A stretch of 12,158 nucleotides of DNA from Candidatus Roizmanbacteria bacterium CG_4_10_14_0_8_um_filter_39_9 (GCA_002784505.1 PFLF01000059.1:1305-13462), one strand, 5' to 3'; numbered from the stretch's first letter, positions 1 through 7,227 are shown. The notes: generated from the letters alone by a model not told the origin. Numbers and translations: made by a program.

Positions 1-60
1 ATGGAGAAAGAAAAACAGAAATTATTTACCAAAAATAACCTAAAACCTATCGATTTCTAA
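1..60 (+). CDS. Possible C-terminal end of an upstream gene (partial)
   Basis: Frame 1 is open from the first base to a TAA at 58-60 and reads as a short lysine-rich tail ending in KPIDF. The window begins with ATG, so a 19-residue peptide cannot be excluded, but the tail of a longer gene running in from the left is more likely. No family can be recognised from so few residues. A weak hairpin (CTCATT 75-80, AATGAG 85-90) follows, without a T tract, so it is not a convincing terminator. Confidence 0.35.
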   Translation: MEKEKQKLFTKNNLKPIDF

Positions 61-111
61 AACCCGATTTCATGCTCATTATTCAATGAGAAAATACTGC
101 GGGCGACCAGG

Positions 112-117
112 TATAAT
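112..117 (+). promoter_or_regulatory. Promoter -10 of uppS; predicted leaderless start
   Basis: A perfect TATAAT begins 14 bases before the uppS ATG. With standard spacing, transcription would start at about 124, leaving about 2 bases of leader. No Shine-Dalgarno sequence precedes the ATG. No good -35 is visible 17 bp upstream (positions 89-94 read AGAAAA). The promoter would drive uppS and the overlapping polyprenyl synthase gene. Confidence 0.6.
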
Positions 118-125
118 ATGGCTAT

Positions 126-824
126 ATGGATAAGTCTCATATTCCAACACATATAGCGATAATTGCCGATGGAAATCGAAGATGGGCGAAAGAAAAAGGA
201 TTGCCCACGCTTGAGGGTCATCGGAGGGGCGCAGAGACCGTGAAAGCTCTGTCAAAACGGGCAAAAGTCCTGGGGGTTAAAATTATTACGTTTTGGGTTT
301 TCTCCACGGAGAACTGGAAACGGACCGTTGAAGAAACAGGCTATCTTATGAATCTTTTTGATACGTTTATCGACCGTGAACGAGAAGAAGCAATAAAGGA
401 AAAGACTCGCATTATTCATATGGGGAGAAAAGACCGGATCCCCGACGGCCTCAAAAAAAAGATTATACAGGCTGAGGAAGAAACAAAGCATTTTACCGAT
501 TACTATTTTGTGGTTGCATTGGATTATGGGGGCAGAGACGAAATCATACGAGGAATTAAAAAATTAACGGATTTCGGGTTACGAATTGATGATTTGGATA
601 AAAAATCTTTTAATAATTATTTAGACACAAAGGATTTGCCACAGGCGGAGCCGGATTTGATTATCCGGACAAGCGGAGAAGAACGGCTCTCCGGATTTAT
701 GACTTGGCAGTCTGCGTACAGTGAATATTATTTTTCTCCCCTGATGTTTCCAGATTTTGGACCGGATGAGCTTGAAAAGGCGATTGACGAATATGGGGAG
801 CGCAAACGCAGATTCGGAAAATGA
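126..824 (+). CDS. uppS: Undecaprenyl diphosphate synthase (cis-prenyltransferase)
   Basis: Condenses isopentenyl diphosphate units in cis onto a short allylic diphosphate to make the C55 lipid carrier for cell-wall and glycan precursors, at the inner membrane face. At 232 residues it is close to family length. Visible motifs: HIAIIADGNRRWA at 9-21 with catalytic Asp15 (E. coli Asp26), HRRG at 32-35, FSTENWKR at 59-66, and the C-terminal block RTSGEERLSGF from 181 followed by WQ and Glu200. Arg181, Arg187 and Glu200 match E. coli Arg194, Arg200 and Glu213. Ala14 replaces the common Met before DGN. The ATG at 126 puts the conserved block at the usual distance from the N terminus. The stop overlaps the next gene's start (ATGA), so the two are translationally coupled and the neighbour probably supplies the allylic substrate. 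Confidence 0.95.
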   Translation: MDKSHIPTHIAIIADGNRRWAKEKGLPTLEGHRRGAETVKALSKRAKVLGVKIITFWVFSTENWKRTVEETGYLMNLFDTFIDREREEAIKEKTRIIHMGRKDRIPDGLKKKIIQAEEETKHFTDYYFVVALDYGGRDEIIRGIKKLTDFGLRIDDLDKKSFNNYLDTKDLPQAEPDLIIRTSGEERLSGFMTWQSAYSEYYFSPLMFPDFGPDELEKAIDEYGERKRRFGK

Positions 825-1819
825 AATACTTACCTGAGTTTAAAAAACAATTTGATACGGCTTTATTTTCTTATCTTGATTTGAAAGCAAAGACGTTAAA
901 AGAAATAGATCCGCACGGTGGAGAGATGGTTGAGTGCATAAAAGAATTTATATCAAACGGGGGTAAAAGATTCCGGCCTGCACTTTTTTATTTTTCATTC
1001 AATAGCTTCAATAAGAAAAAGAGCATAGACATACTCAAATTTTCTTTTATTTTTGAACTATTTCATACGTTTGCGCTTATTCATGACGACATTATTGACA
1101 ATGCGCACCTGCGGAGAGGCAACCCGACCGTTCATGTCAAGTATGGAATGGAGATGGGGGTTCTAGCCGGTGATTTTGTTCTTACCCTTGCCGATGAGCT
1201 TTTCATGGATATTGTTTTTTCGTTCAAACTGAAGGCTCAAGAAAAAAAACGTATCACAGACCTATTTAATAAGTACAAACAAGAACTGCTTATTGGCCAA
1301 TATCTCGACTCAAAACATTTAAGTTCTCCCCAAAAAATCATGCTTCTTAAAACTGCCCAGTACTCATTCGTTTGTCCCGTTTTGTTCGGACTCCTGCTTG
1401 CCGGTGCCTCACAGGAGAAGCTTGTTCAATGGGAGGAATGGATGACTGGCCTAGGCATGGTGTTCCAGTTAAAAGATGACTATGAAGGAGTTATGGGGGA
1501 TGATAAAAAAACCGGCAAGTCGGTGGCGTCAGATACCGAAGAAGGAAAGAACACTCTCATTGTCGAACTATTTAAAGAGAAAGCTGACAGAAAGGAACTA
1601 GAAAAATTTCAAACCTTTTTCGGGAAACATATATTGACCGCAGTAAACTTTGATTGGTATAAGAGAGTTATCCAGAAAAAGGGGATTGATTCGGATATTC
1701 GGCTTTTGATTCAAAATAAGTGTAAAGATCTGAACGAAACCTTATCAGAAAATTTAGGCACACAAACAGCTCTCCATAAACTGTCTCTGGAAATTTTGGA
1801 ACGCATTCAAGTGATATAA
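821..1819 (+). CDS. Trans-polyprenyl diphosphate synthase (FPP/GGPP synthase family)
   Basis: All-alpha isoprenoid synthase, 332 residues, that builds all-trans allylic diphosphates. Motifs: GGKRFRP at 47-53 (diphosphate binding), the first aspartate-rich motif DDIID at 89-93, LRRG at 97-100, and the second at 216-227 (QLKDDYEGVMGD), followed by TGKS at 231-234. The second motif is DDxxG rather than DDxxD, a form also common in actinobacterial-type synthases. Phe84, five residues before the first motif, is an aromatic at the position that limits chain length in this family, so a short product (C15-C20) is likely; this is inference. The start overlaps the uppS stop by 4 bases, which fits a role in making the primer for UppS. 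The last codons carry the promoter of the following fic gene. The exact product cannot be read from sequence. Confidence 0.9.
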   Translation: MKYLPEFKKQFDTALFSYLDLKAKTLKEIDPHGGEMVECIKEFISNGGKRFRPALFYFSFNSFNKKKSIDILKFSFIFELFHTFALIHDDIIDNAHLRRGNPTVHVKYGMEMGVLAGDFVLTLADELFMDIVFSFKLKAQEKKRITDLFNKYKQELLIGQYLDSKHLSSPQKIMLLKTAQYSFVCPVLFGLLLAGASQEKLVQWEEWMTGLGMVFQLKDDYEGVMGDDKKTGKSVASDTEEGKNTLIVELFKEKADRKELEKFQTFFGKHILTAVNFDWYKRVIQKKGIDSDIRLLIQNKCKDLNETLSENLGTQTALHKLSLEILERIQVI

Positions 1820-1820
1820 T
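1812..1820 (+). promoter_or_regulatory. Extended -10 promoter of the fic gene; leaderless
   Basis: TGATATAAT is an extended -10 (TGn plus a perfect TATAAT at 1815-1820) lying on the stop codon of the polyprenyl synthase gene. The ATG of the Fic gene starts 13 bases after the first T, so the transcript would have a leader of about 1 base. The -35 region is poor, which an extended -10 can compensate. There is no Shine-Dalgarno sequence. Confidence 0.6.
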
Positions 1821-1827
1821 TATTTCT

Positions 1828-2871
1828 ATGTTTAATCCTACATTTAATATCACCAACCAGATTCTAAACAATATTTCAAAGATTGAAGCGGCCGAGGAGG
1901 TCATTCGTCATTCACCCCTTCTTCCTCTCTGGGAAAAAAAGTTTAAGGAAGATGCGATTGTCAGATCGGCCTATCACGGAACTCATATTGAAGGAAATCA
2001 ACTGCGTCCTACGGAAGCAAAAGACGTACTCCTCGGAAAAGACGTTATTGGGAGGCCCCGAGATATCCAAGAAGTTATCAACTACCGGATGGTTATTGAG
2101 TTTACGGATGAAGAGGCGAAAAAGAAGATAGATAAAATCACCGAACAGCTGGTAAAAAAACTTCACCGTATCATTACTGCTAAGATACTAACGGCTGAGC
2201 AGGCAGGGGAATACCGGCTAAAACAAGTGGTAATCCGCAATTCTGCAACGGGGGAGATTACTTTTAAACCTCCCACTCCTATGGAAGTTCCTTTTCTCAT
2301 GCGGGAGTTTGTGTATTGGATCAACAAGGAAGAAACAGATCAAATTCATCCTATTCTGAAAGCGGGAATCGTACATCACGAACTGGTGCGCATCCATCCG
2401 TTTATTGACGGAAACGGGCGTGTAGCGCGTGTCCTTACAACTCTTATTCTCCTTCTTGGGGGATATGATATCCGTCGTTTCTTTTCGCTTGAGGAGCATT
2501 ATGATCGTGATGCAGTCACGTATTATGAAAATCTGGGGAAGGCGACCTCCGGCAATCTGGCCGCATGGCTTGAGTATTTTACCTATGGTGCGTCTGTTGA
2601 GTTCACCAAGACAAAAGAAAAGATCCTTAAACTTTCAAAAGATGTAAAACTTAAAGAAAAAATCGGTGGTCAACAGATATTTTTAACGGAGCGGCAGATA
2701 AAAGTGATGGAATATATTCAGGAAGTTGGATACCTCCAAAACCAATCATTTACTACCTTGTTTACCGATATTTCCGAAGATTCGGTCCTTCGCGATGTGC
2801 AGGATCTTATAAAAAAAGGGATCATCAAGAAGATCGGTAGCACCAAATCGGCTAGATATGTTTTGGTCTGA
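1828..2871 (+). CDS. Fic-domain protein (probable AMPylase) with C-terminal winged helix
   Basis: Fic enzymes transfer AMP or another phosphate-linked group from a nucleotide to protein hydroxyls. At 347 residues this has the common stand-alone architecture: an N-terminal Fic_N region, the Fic core, and a wHTH-like tail (about 285-347). The core motif HPFIDGNGRVAR at 190-201 is complete, with catalytic His190 and the anion-binding GNGR. An inhibitory-helix-like motif HIEGN lies at 53-57 with Glu55 as candidate inhibitory glutamate. The residue four before Glu55 is Gly and Thr is three before, a small departure from (S/T)xxxE(G/N). The enzyme is therefore likely active but self-inhibited. It starts 8 bases after the isoprenoid operon but has its own promoter. 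No antitoxin partner is adjacent. Its target cannot be predicted from sequence. Confidence 0.92.
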   Translation: MFNPTFNITNQILNNISKIEAAEEVIRHSPLLPLWEKKFKEDAIVRSAYHGTHIEGNQLRPTEAKDVLLGKDVIGRPRDIQEVINYRMVIEFTDEEAKKKIDKITEQLVKKLHRIITAKILTAEQAGEYRLKQVVIRNSATGEITFKPPTPMEVPFLMREFVYWINKEETDQIHPILKAGIVHHELVRIHPFIDGNGRVARVLTTLILLLGGYDIRRFFSLEEHYDRDAVTYYENLGKATSGNLAAWLEYFTYGASVEFTKTKEKILKLSKDVKLKEKIGGQQIFLTERQIKVMEYIQEVGYLQNQSFTTLFTDISEDSVLRDVQDLIKKGIIKKIGSTKSARYVLV

Positions 2872-2880
2872 CTTTTTTTA

Positions 2881-2911
2881 AACTCTAAACACTAAAAAAC
2901 TCTAAATTCTA
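2881..2911. repeat. Degenerate heptamer repeats between convergent genes
   Basis: The short gap between the convergent fic and gldG-like genes holds AACTCTA, AACACTA, a 3-base A spacer, AACTCTA and AATTCTA: four units of one 7-base theme, with a related TACTAAAT at 2921-2928. The decamer AAACTCTAAA occurs exactly twice, at 2880 and 2897. No stem-loop terminator is visible in this junction on either strand; only a T run at 2873-2879 follows the Fic stop. Confidence 0.5.
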
Positions 2912-2928
2912 ATCAAAAGATACTAAAT

Positions 2929-4440
2929 CTACTTTCTTTTCATGATCCGTATCGTACCGTAGAGGGCCAAAAGGCCAGGCAAAAGAAGAATATTAACATA
3001 TTTAAAGAGCTCTTTTTGAGACTGAGGGAGCTCAGGGAGTGGTTGGAAGGTGGTCGCGCGCGATCTGATTCCTGATAAAGCGCCGGATGAAGCGAGATTG
3101 TCGATCATGTTAAATGCAAATTCGATATTTCCTGATGTTCGTGAAAGATATTTTCCGTCAACAAATCGGGAAGTGGGGACTACCACGACCGTTCCTTTTT
3201 TTCCAATGGCAGATTGTGCAACGAGTGCAAAACTTTTCACATTTTTGGTCAAAGGTTGAGGAATATTTTGAGGATTGAGCTCAAACGTTCCCCTTTGCTC
3301 CCACGACTGTTTTGAGGTTGCGGCCAACACCTCGGTTGCTACCCCCGGCACCTTGATCGGTGTAACTGATGAGGTCCATGGAAATGTCAGTTGAGAAATA
3401 TTGGCAAAATAACCAGTCTTCGTATTAAAGTCAGTCGATTTTACCCAAAATGGGTAAGGGGTAAGATATTGGAACACGCTATTGCCAAAGTTCACGTACT
3501 CGGCGGAGCTAGACAACACCAGATTCGGTTCAAGATGTATGCCAAAATCCCGTAAAAGTCCGGATAGATTTGCAGATGAGGATGAGGTCTGTAGCGATTC
3601 GTTGACCTTCACCCCATCGATGAAAAAGATGATTTTTCCTCCATCTTCAGCATATTTTTTAAGTTTACTCAGCTGCACTTCATCATACGTAGTTGCGCTG
3701 TCATCAATAATGATGAGCAATTTGTTATTTTTATCAATTGGTGTTTCTTCAGTTGTTTCAATTGTCAAAGGGGCAATCTCATACTGTTGAAACAATACAG
3801 TCTTGAATGCATAGTAACTATCATTTTGAGGATCGGCACTTTGAGGAACGCCAATGATACCTATCTTTTCAAATTCTTTTTTTGTCATGCGATAGATTAG
3901 AGAAGTGATATTATATTCAATATTTGAAACATCAGTAAGCTGTGGAATAATCTCCTTTTTATCCTGATATGTGATACCTAAACCGAAATATGCGTTTGTT
4001 ACTTGATATTTGTCCTGTTCCAGCTGTGAAAATTGCAATTCCGGCAACCCTAACTGTTTAATCTCGGCTTCTTTTTTCGGATCCTTTTTCGGATCAACAA
4101 CAGTTACCGCAATTTTAGAATTATTTATTTTTTTATATTCATTTAGCAGGTCAATTACCTCAGTTTTAAGAGGGATGAGGCGGGTCGGAAGTTCGGATGT
4201 CACATAAAAAGTGAGGGAGACGGGCTTATCTAATTTTTGAATAATCTTTTTGGTAGCTCCTGACAAACTATATGCTTGATTTCGAGAAAAGTCAAAACGG
4301 ATGCCGATAGGGATGAGGAGTATGGTGAGCCCGATAAAACAACAGCAAAGAATGGCGAAGATAATCTCGCGGCTGAGATGACCTATCTTAAAAAGATGAG
4401 TCAAACGGATTTTCTTGAGTTTTGGAACTATTTTTTTCAT
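2929..4440 (-). CDS. GldG-like auxiliary protein of an ABC exporter
   Basis: A 503-residue membrane-anchored protein of the ABC-transporter auxiliary family (GldG-like). Residues about 25-48 form one transmembrane helix, followed by RFDFSRNQAYSLS (48-60), which matches the conserved start of the extracytoplasmic domain. A long soluble region follows, and a second helix lies near 478-498 just before a basic end (RIMKRK). In gliding bacteroidetes GldG works with GldA and GldF, but homologues occur widely without gliding and their substrate is usually unknown. Its start lies 3 bases after the permease stop, so it is the last gene of a three-gene operon. Residues 116-123 repeat DPKK twice, from a small tandem duplication in the DNA. 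It ends with TAG. Function is inferred from family and context only. Confidence 0.8.
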   Translation of the reverse strand: MKKIVPKLKKIRLTHLFKIGHLSREIIFAILCCCFIGLTILLIPIGIRFDFSRNQAYSLSGATKKIIQKLDKPVSLTFYVTSELPTRLIPLKTEVIDLLNEYKKINNSKIAVTVVDPKKDPKKEAEIKQLGLPELQFSQLEQDKYQVTNAYFGLGITYQDKKEIIPQLTDVSNIEYNITSLIYRMTKKEFEKIGIIGVPQSADPQNDSYYAFKTVLFQQYEIAPLTIETTEETPIDKNNKLLIIIDDSATTYDEVQLSKLKKYAEDGGKIIFFIDGVKVNESLQTSSSSANLSGLLRDFGIHLEPNLVLSSSAEYVNFGNSVFQYLTPYPFWVKSTDFNTKTGYFANISQLTFPWTSSVTPIKVPGVATEVLAATSKQSWEQRGTFELNPQNIPQPLTKNVKSFALVAQSAIGKKGTVVVVPTSRFVDGKYLSRTSGNIEFAFNMIDNLASSGALSGIRSRATTFQPLPELPQSQKELFKYVNILLLPGLLALYGTIRIMKRK

Positions 4441-4443
4441 ATC

Positions 4444-5145
4444 TTATGATCTTTTTTCAAGATCAATAATGGTGGCAAATAAAGACAAAACTATAATGCA
4501 TACAAAATAAAAGATTGAGCGAACATCAAGGATTCCTTTCGCAAAATTTTGGTAGTGATTTAGGGGTCCAAAAAATATCAAAATATCTTGAATTGATTTT
4601 GGGAGAATGGTCGCAAGCAGGTCAGATGATAATCCCATGAGTACAAATATAGTCAGCACTGAAAGAAGAAACGCTACAATTTGATTTTTTGTTCGTACCG
4701 AAAATAGCATAGTTAACGAAATAAACGCTCCTCCAATGAGCACTGCGCCACAATATCCGACGACAACCTCGGGGAGATAAAGATGGCTTATCAGGTTGAC
4801 CGAGACAGGAATTGATAGGGTAAGTACAAGGCTTATGCAAACTAAGAATACGAGGCTAAAAAACTTTGCCAAAACAATTTGAGTTTCTGAGACGGGGAGG
4901 GCTAATAGGACCTCGAGCGTATTTAATCTTTTTTCTTCAGAGAATATCCTCATGCCGAGCGCCGGAATAAAAATGAGATAGATCCAGGGGATAAGTGCAA
5001 AAAAAGTCTGTAGCGAGAAAGCCCCGTTAACAAAGAGATCCTTCACAAAAAGAAAATTAATAAAAATCCCAAACAAAGCAAGGATAATGTACCCGATCGG
5101 GTTGTTAAGATAGTATTGTATTTCTTTATTAATTATTGGTTTCAT
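4444..5145 (-). CDS. ABC-2 type permease, GldF-like
   Basis: A 233-residue integral membrane protein with about six hydrophobic helices (near 17-35, 47-66, 92-119, 127-150, 155-178, 208-227). The loop after the second helix carries the family signature EEKRLNTLEVLLALPVS at 70-86, the cytoplasmic element that contacts the ATPase in ABC-2 permeases. The length equals a single half-transporter, so a homodimer is expected with the ATPase encoded just upstream. Its ATG overlaps the ATPase TGA by 4 bases (ATGA), and the GldG-like gene follows after 3 bases. GldF is the closest named relative because of this gene order. The cargo is unknown. Confidence 0.85.
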   Translation of the reverse strand: MKPIINKEIQYYLNNPIGYIILALFGIFINFLFVKDLFVNGAFSLQTFFALIPWIYLIFIPALGMRIFSEEKRLNTLEVLLALPVSETQIVLAKFFSLVFLVCISLVLTLSIPVSVNLISHLYLPEVVVGYCGAVLIGGAFISLTMLFSVRTKNQIVAFLLSVLTIFVLMGLSSDLLATILPKSIQDILIFFGPLNHYQNFAKGILDVRSIFYFVCIIVLSLFATIIDLEKRS

Positions 5146-5831
5146 ATCATGTTTTTCGCAATTGTTTTTTTAAACAGCTTTTCAACAGCTCCCTTTCCCT
5201 TAGGTGTTGGACCGTTAAAGACGATACGACCCTCATAAATAATGATAATACGTCCGGCAATTTCCTCAACTTCAGACAGAATATGGGTCGAAAAAATCAC
5301 TGTTTTATTTTTTCTGATTTTGTAAATTAAGTTACGGATTTTTTCCTGTTCGATTGGGTCAAGCCCTGATGTTGGCTCATCGAGTATAAGTATTTTTGGG
5401 TCTCCGCATAAAGCCGCCGCAAGCCCAACTCGTTGTTTGTATCCGCGGGAGATTTCCTCAATTCGACTATCCATAACATTATCTAGGTCAACCGATTCAA
5501 TAATTGTATCAAGCGAGTCTTCTTGTTTAATCTCTGCAATAAATGAAAGATACTCTCTCACCTTCATTTCTGGATAGAGGGGGTTGTTTTCTGGAAGATA
5601 ACCAATCGTTTTCACTACATCAACACGTCTGTCAGTCGGGCTCATTCCGTCAACCGTAACCGACCCTGAAGTAGGGTCCAAAACACCTAAAAGAAGCCGC
5701 ATGGTTGTTGTTTTCCCGGCGCCATTGGGCCCCAGGAACCCTACGATTTCACCTTCTTTTGCCTGAAATGATATGTCTTTGAGTGCAGTTTTGCTTCCGA
5801 ATTTTTTCACAACACCAACAAGAGATATCAT
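5142..5831 (-). CDS. ABC transporter ATPase, GldA-like
   Basis: The nucleotide-binding subunit (229 residues) that powers the adjacent permease. Walker A GPNGAGKTT is at 34-42, the signature ISRGYKQRVG at 127-136, Walker B ILILDEPTSGLDP at 147-159 and the switch His at 183. The Q-loop position reads YLPENNPLY (78-86), with Glu81 where most ABC ATPases have Gln; this is typical of the GldA/NosF-like branch and supports a gliding-type or ABC-2 exporter rather than an importer. It is the first gene of the operon. The well-formed promoter just upstream makes the ATG at 5831 the natural start. The transcript is predicted to be leaderless and no Shine-Dalgarno sequence is present. Confidence 0.9.
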   Translation of the reverse strand: MISLVGVVKKFGSKTALKDISFQAKEGEIVGFLGPNGAGKTTTMRLLLGVLDPTSGSVTVDGMSPTDRRVDVVKTIGYLPENNPLYPEMKVREYLSFIAEIKQEDSLDTIIESVDLDNVMDSRIEEISRGYKQRVGLAAALCGDPKILILDEPTSGLDPIEQEKIRNLIYKIRKNKTVIFSTHILSEVEEIAGRIIIIYEGRIVFNGPTPKGKGAVEKLFKKTIAKNMI

Positions 5832-5839
5832 AGATACAA

Positions 5840-5868
5840 GTTATATCATAACTCACCTTATTTGACAA
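5840..5868 (-). promoter_or_regulatory. Promoter of the Gld-like ABC operon; leaderless
   Basis: On the minus strand a -35 TTGTCA (5863-5868) and an extended -10 TGATATAAC (hexamer 5840-5845) are separated by exactly 17 bp. The first T of the -10 lies 14 bases before the ATG at 5831, so the leader would be about 2 bases. The -35 lies just past the stop codon of the superoxide dismutase gene. This is the best-formed of the leaderless promoters in the window. Confidence 0.7.
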
Positions 5869-6466
5869 GATGTTGAAAAGTTTTTTCTGCAACTTCCCAG
5901 TTTAGATTTTCAAAAAAAGCATCAATATAACCTGCACGGTTTACTCCATAGTCGGTAAAATAGGCATGTTCGTTTTTGTCCAACACGATAATTGGAATCG
6001 CATTCCAAACTAAATAGCTATTTTGAGCATCTCCAATATAATTTACTAGGCGCTTTTCGGCACTGTTCCACGCCGTCCAGACCCAACCCCGGGCACAGAT
6101 ACCCGAAGCCTTCATATCTTTTCTGTAGTTATCAAAAGATCCAAAGTCAATCGAAATTTGTTCCAGGAGGGTGCCTGTCGGAATATTTTTTTTGACCCCC
6201 CCCAAATGTCCAAAATAAATTTCATGATTGATAACTCCGCCATAGGCAAAAGAGAGCTCAACTTTTAGTTCTCGGATGGGGGAATACACCTGATTTGCTT
6301 TCCCATAATCCTCATCGGTTAACGTTGCCAATTTTTCATTTACTTCATTGTATTTATTCACATAACCCGTATAGAGCTTCAGATGTTCTTCGACAGTTTT
6401 TTTTGAGATGCCCTTTAATGAAAATAATGACTCGGGAAAATTTTTTGGTGTTAATTTTACGAACAT
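5858..6466 (-). CDS. Superoxide dismutase, Mn/Fe family
   Basis: Converts superoxide to oxygen and hydrogen peroxide in the cytoplasm. The 202 residues hold all four metal ligands: His28 (in EEHLKLYTGYV), His81 (in NHEIYFGH), and Asp163 and His167 (in VLDKNEHAYF). Gly77, four residues before the second ligand, and Gln148 in DAQNSYL correspond to the Gly77/Gln146 pair seen in manganese enzymes, whereas iron enzymes carry the glutamine in the earlier helix. Manganese or cambialistic use is therefore more likely than strict iron; this is inference from motif position. No signal peptide is visible. The gene has its own promoter and a short leader without a Shine-Dalgarno sequence. It lies between trmD and the ABC operon, with no obvious functional link. 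Confidence 0.93.
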   Translation of the reverse strand: MFVKLTPKNFPESLFSLKGISKKTVEEHLKLYTGYVNKYNEVNEKLATLTDEDYGKANQVYSPIRELKVELSFAYGGVINHEIYFGHLGGVKKNIPTGTLLEQISIDFGSFDNYRKDMKASGICARGWVWTAWNSAEKRLVNYIGDAQNSYLVWNAIPIIVLDKNEHAYFTDYGVNRAGYIDAFFENLNWEVAEKTFQHLVK

Positions 6467-6496
6467 AATAATTGCTACTTAATTAGTAATAGAATA

Positions 6497-6527
6497 ATTA
6501 TAGCAGGATTGAGGAGCTGTTTGTCAA
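6497..6527 (-). promoter_or_regulatory. Promoter of the superoxide dismutase gene
   Basis: A perfect -35 TTGACA (6522-6527) overlaps the trmD stop codon, and a perfect extended -10 TGCTATAAT (hexamer 6497-6502) follows with a 19-bp spacer, longer than the usual 17. Transcription would start near 6490, giving a leader of about 24 bases. That leader has no Shine-Dalgarno sequence, so this gene differs from both the leaderless genes and the Shine-Dalgarno genes of the window. Confidence 0.6.
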
Positions 6528-7222
6528 TTCTTTTTTAAAAGGTCCGGTCTTCTTTTTTTTGTAATATCGATGGCCTGAGCTTTTCGCCAGTCGCTAATAT
6601 TTTTATGATTTCCGGACAGTAATATTTCAGGCACTTTTTTTCCTTTGAACTCTTCAGGACGTGTGTATTGAGGACATTCCAGTAGTTGTTGACCTTCAAT
6701 GAGTGAGAAGCTTTCAAGTTCCGTTGCCTCAGGATGTTTTAATACCCCGGATACAAGGCGGGTTACCGAGTCGGCGATAATACAGGCAGGTAATTCACCT
6801 CCGGTTAAAACATAATCTCCAACTGAAATTTCTTCGTCAACATACTCCATAACCCGTTCGTCTATCCCTTCATAGTGGCCAGCAATTATAATAAGATGAT
6901 CGAGTTTGGAATATTCCTTCGCAACTGATTGTTTATATGTTTTTCCTCTTGCTGAAGTCAAAATGATTTTGCGATTGGCGACTGGCGACTGGCGACTGGT
7001 AACAAAATTAATTGCTTTTTTAATAACATCAACCCGGATGACCATCCCAACGCCTCCTCCATACGGCTTATCATCAACAGTCCCGTAATCATCAATTGCA
7101 GAATCTCGTAAATTTATGACTTCAATTTCAACGAGTTTTTTTTCCTGAGCCCGCTTGAGGATGCTCTCATTTATGAAGCTGTCAATCATCGAGGGAAAAA
7201 GCGTAATAATGGATATTTTCAT
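6524..7222 (-). CDS. trmD: tRNA (guanine37-N1)-methyltransferase
   Basis: The SPOUT-class enzyme that methylates G37 of tRNAs reading CNN codons, using S-adenosylmethionine, and prevents frameshifting. From the ATG at 7222 it has 232 residues starting MKISIITLFP, the canonical N terminus; an in-frame ATG at 7273 lies inside the upstream gene and is unlikely. Motifs: TVDDKPYGGGVGM (48-60), GHYEGIDER (115-123), and the knot ISVGDYVLTGGE (132-143), with Arg155 equal to E. coli Arg154. ECPQYTRPEEF and LLSGNH lie in the C-terminal half. The residue matching the general base Asp169 is Glu170 (LESF instead of EDSF). The loop at 74-84 is made of heptamer repeats. There is no promoter or Shine-Dalgarno of its own: the ATG lies 5 bases after the TGA of the truncated EamA-like gene, suggesting translational coupling. 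Confidence 0.95.
   Translation of the reverse strand: MKISIITLFPSMIDSFINESILKRAQEKKLVEIEVINLRDSAIDDYGTVDDKPYGGGVGMVIRVDVIKKAINFVTSRQSPVANRKIILTSARGKTYKQSVAKEYSKLDHLIIIAGHYEGIDERVMEYVDEEISVGDYVLTGGELPACIIADSVTRLVSGVLKHPEATELESFSLIEGQQLLECPQYTRPEEFKGKKVPEILLSGNHKNISDWRKAQAIDITKKRRPDLLKKN
6972..7004. repeat. Heptamer tandem repeat inside trmD
   Basis: Three perfect copies of GGCGACT (6978-6998, plus-strand reading) are flanked by degenerate copies, GCGATT before and GGTAAC after. On the coding strand the unit is AGTCGCC, and three copies (21 bases) make seven codons, SRQSPVA, in the loop between a helix and the strand that starts KIILTS. Because three sevens equal a multiple of three, the frame is preserved. 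Confidence 0.8.
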
Positions 7223-7227
7223 GGGGG

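Noticed and set aside
75..90. Hairpin CTCATT/AATGAG before uppS as a terminator
   Set aside because: Only six AT-rich pairs and no T tract on the plus strand.
2872..2928. Intrinsic terminator between fic and the GldG-like gene
   Set aside because: A T run is present at 2873-2879 but no stem precedes it on either strand.
3050..3790. Plus-strand open frames opposite the gldG-like gene
   Set aside because: They lack family motifs and start signals and mirror the coding pattern of the real gene.
4079..4095. GGATC repeat in the gldG-like gene as a regulatory element
   Set aside because: It is a coding micro-duplication giving DPKK twice in a charged linker.
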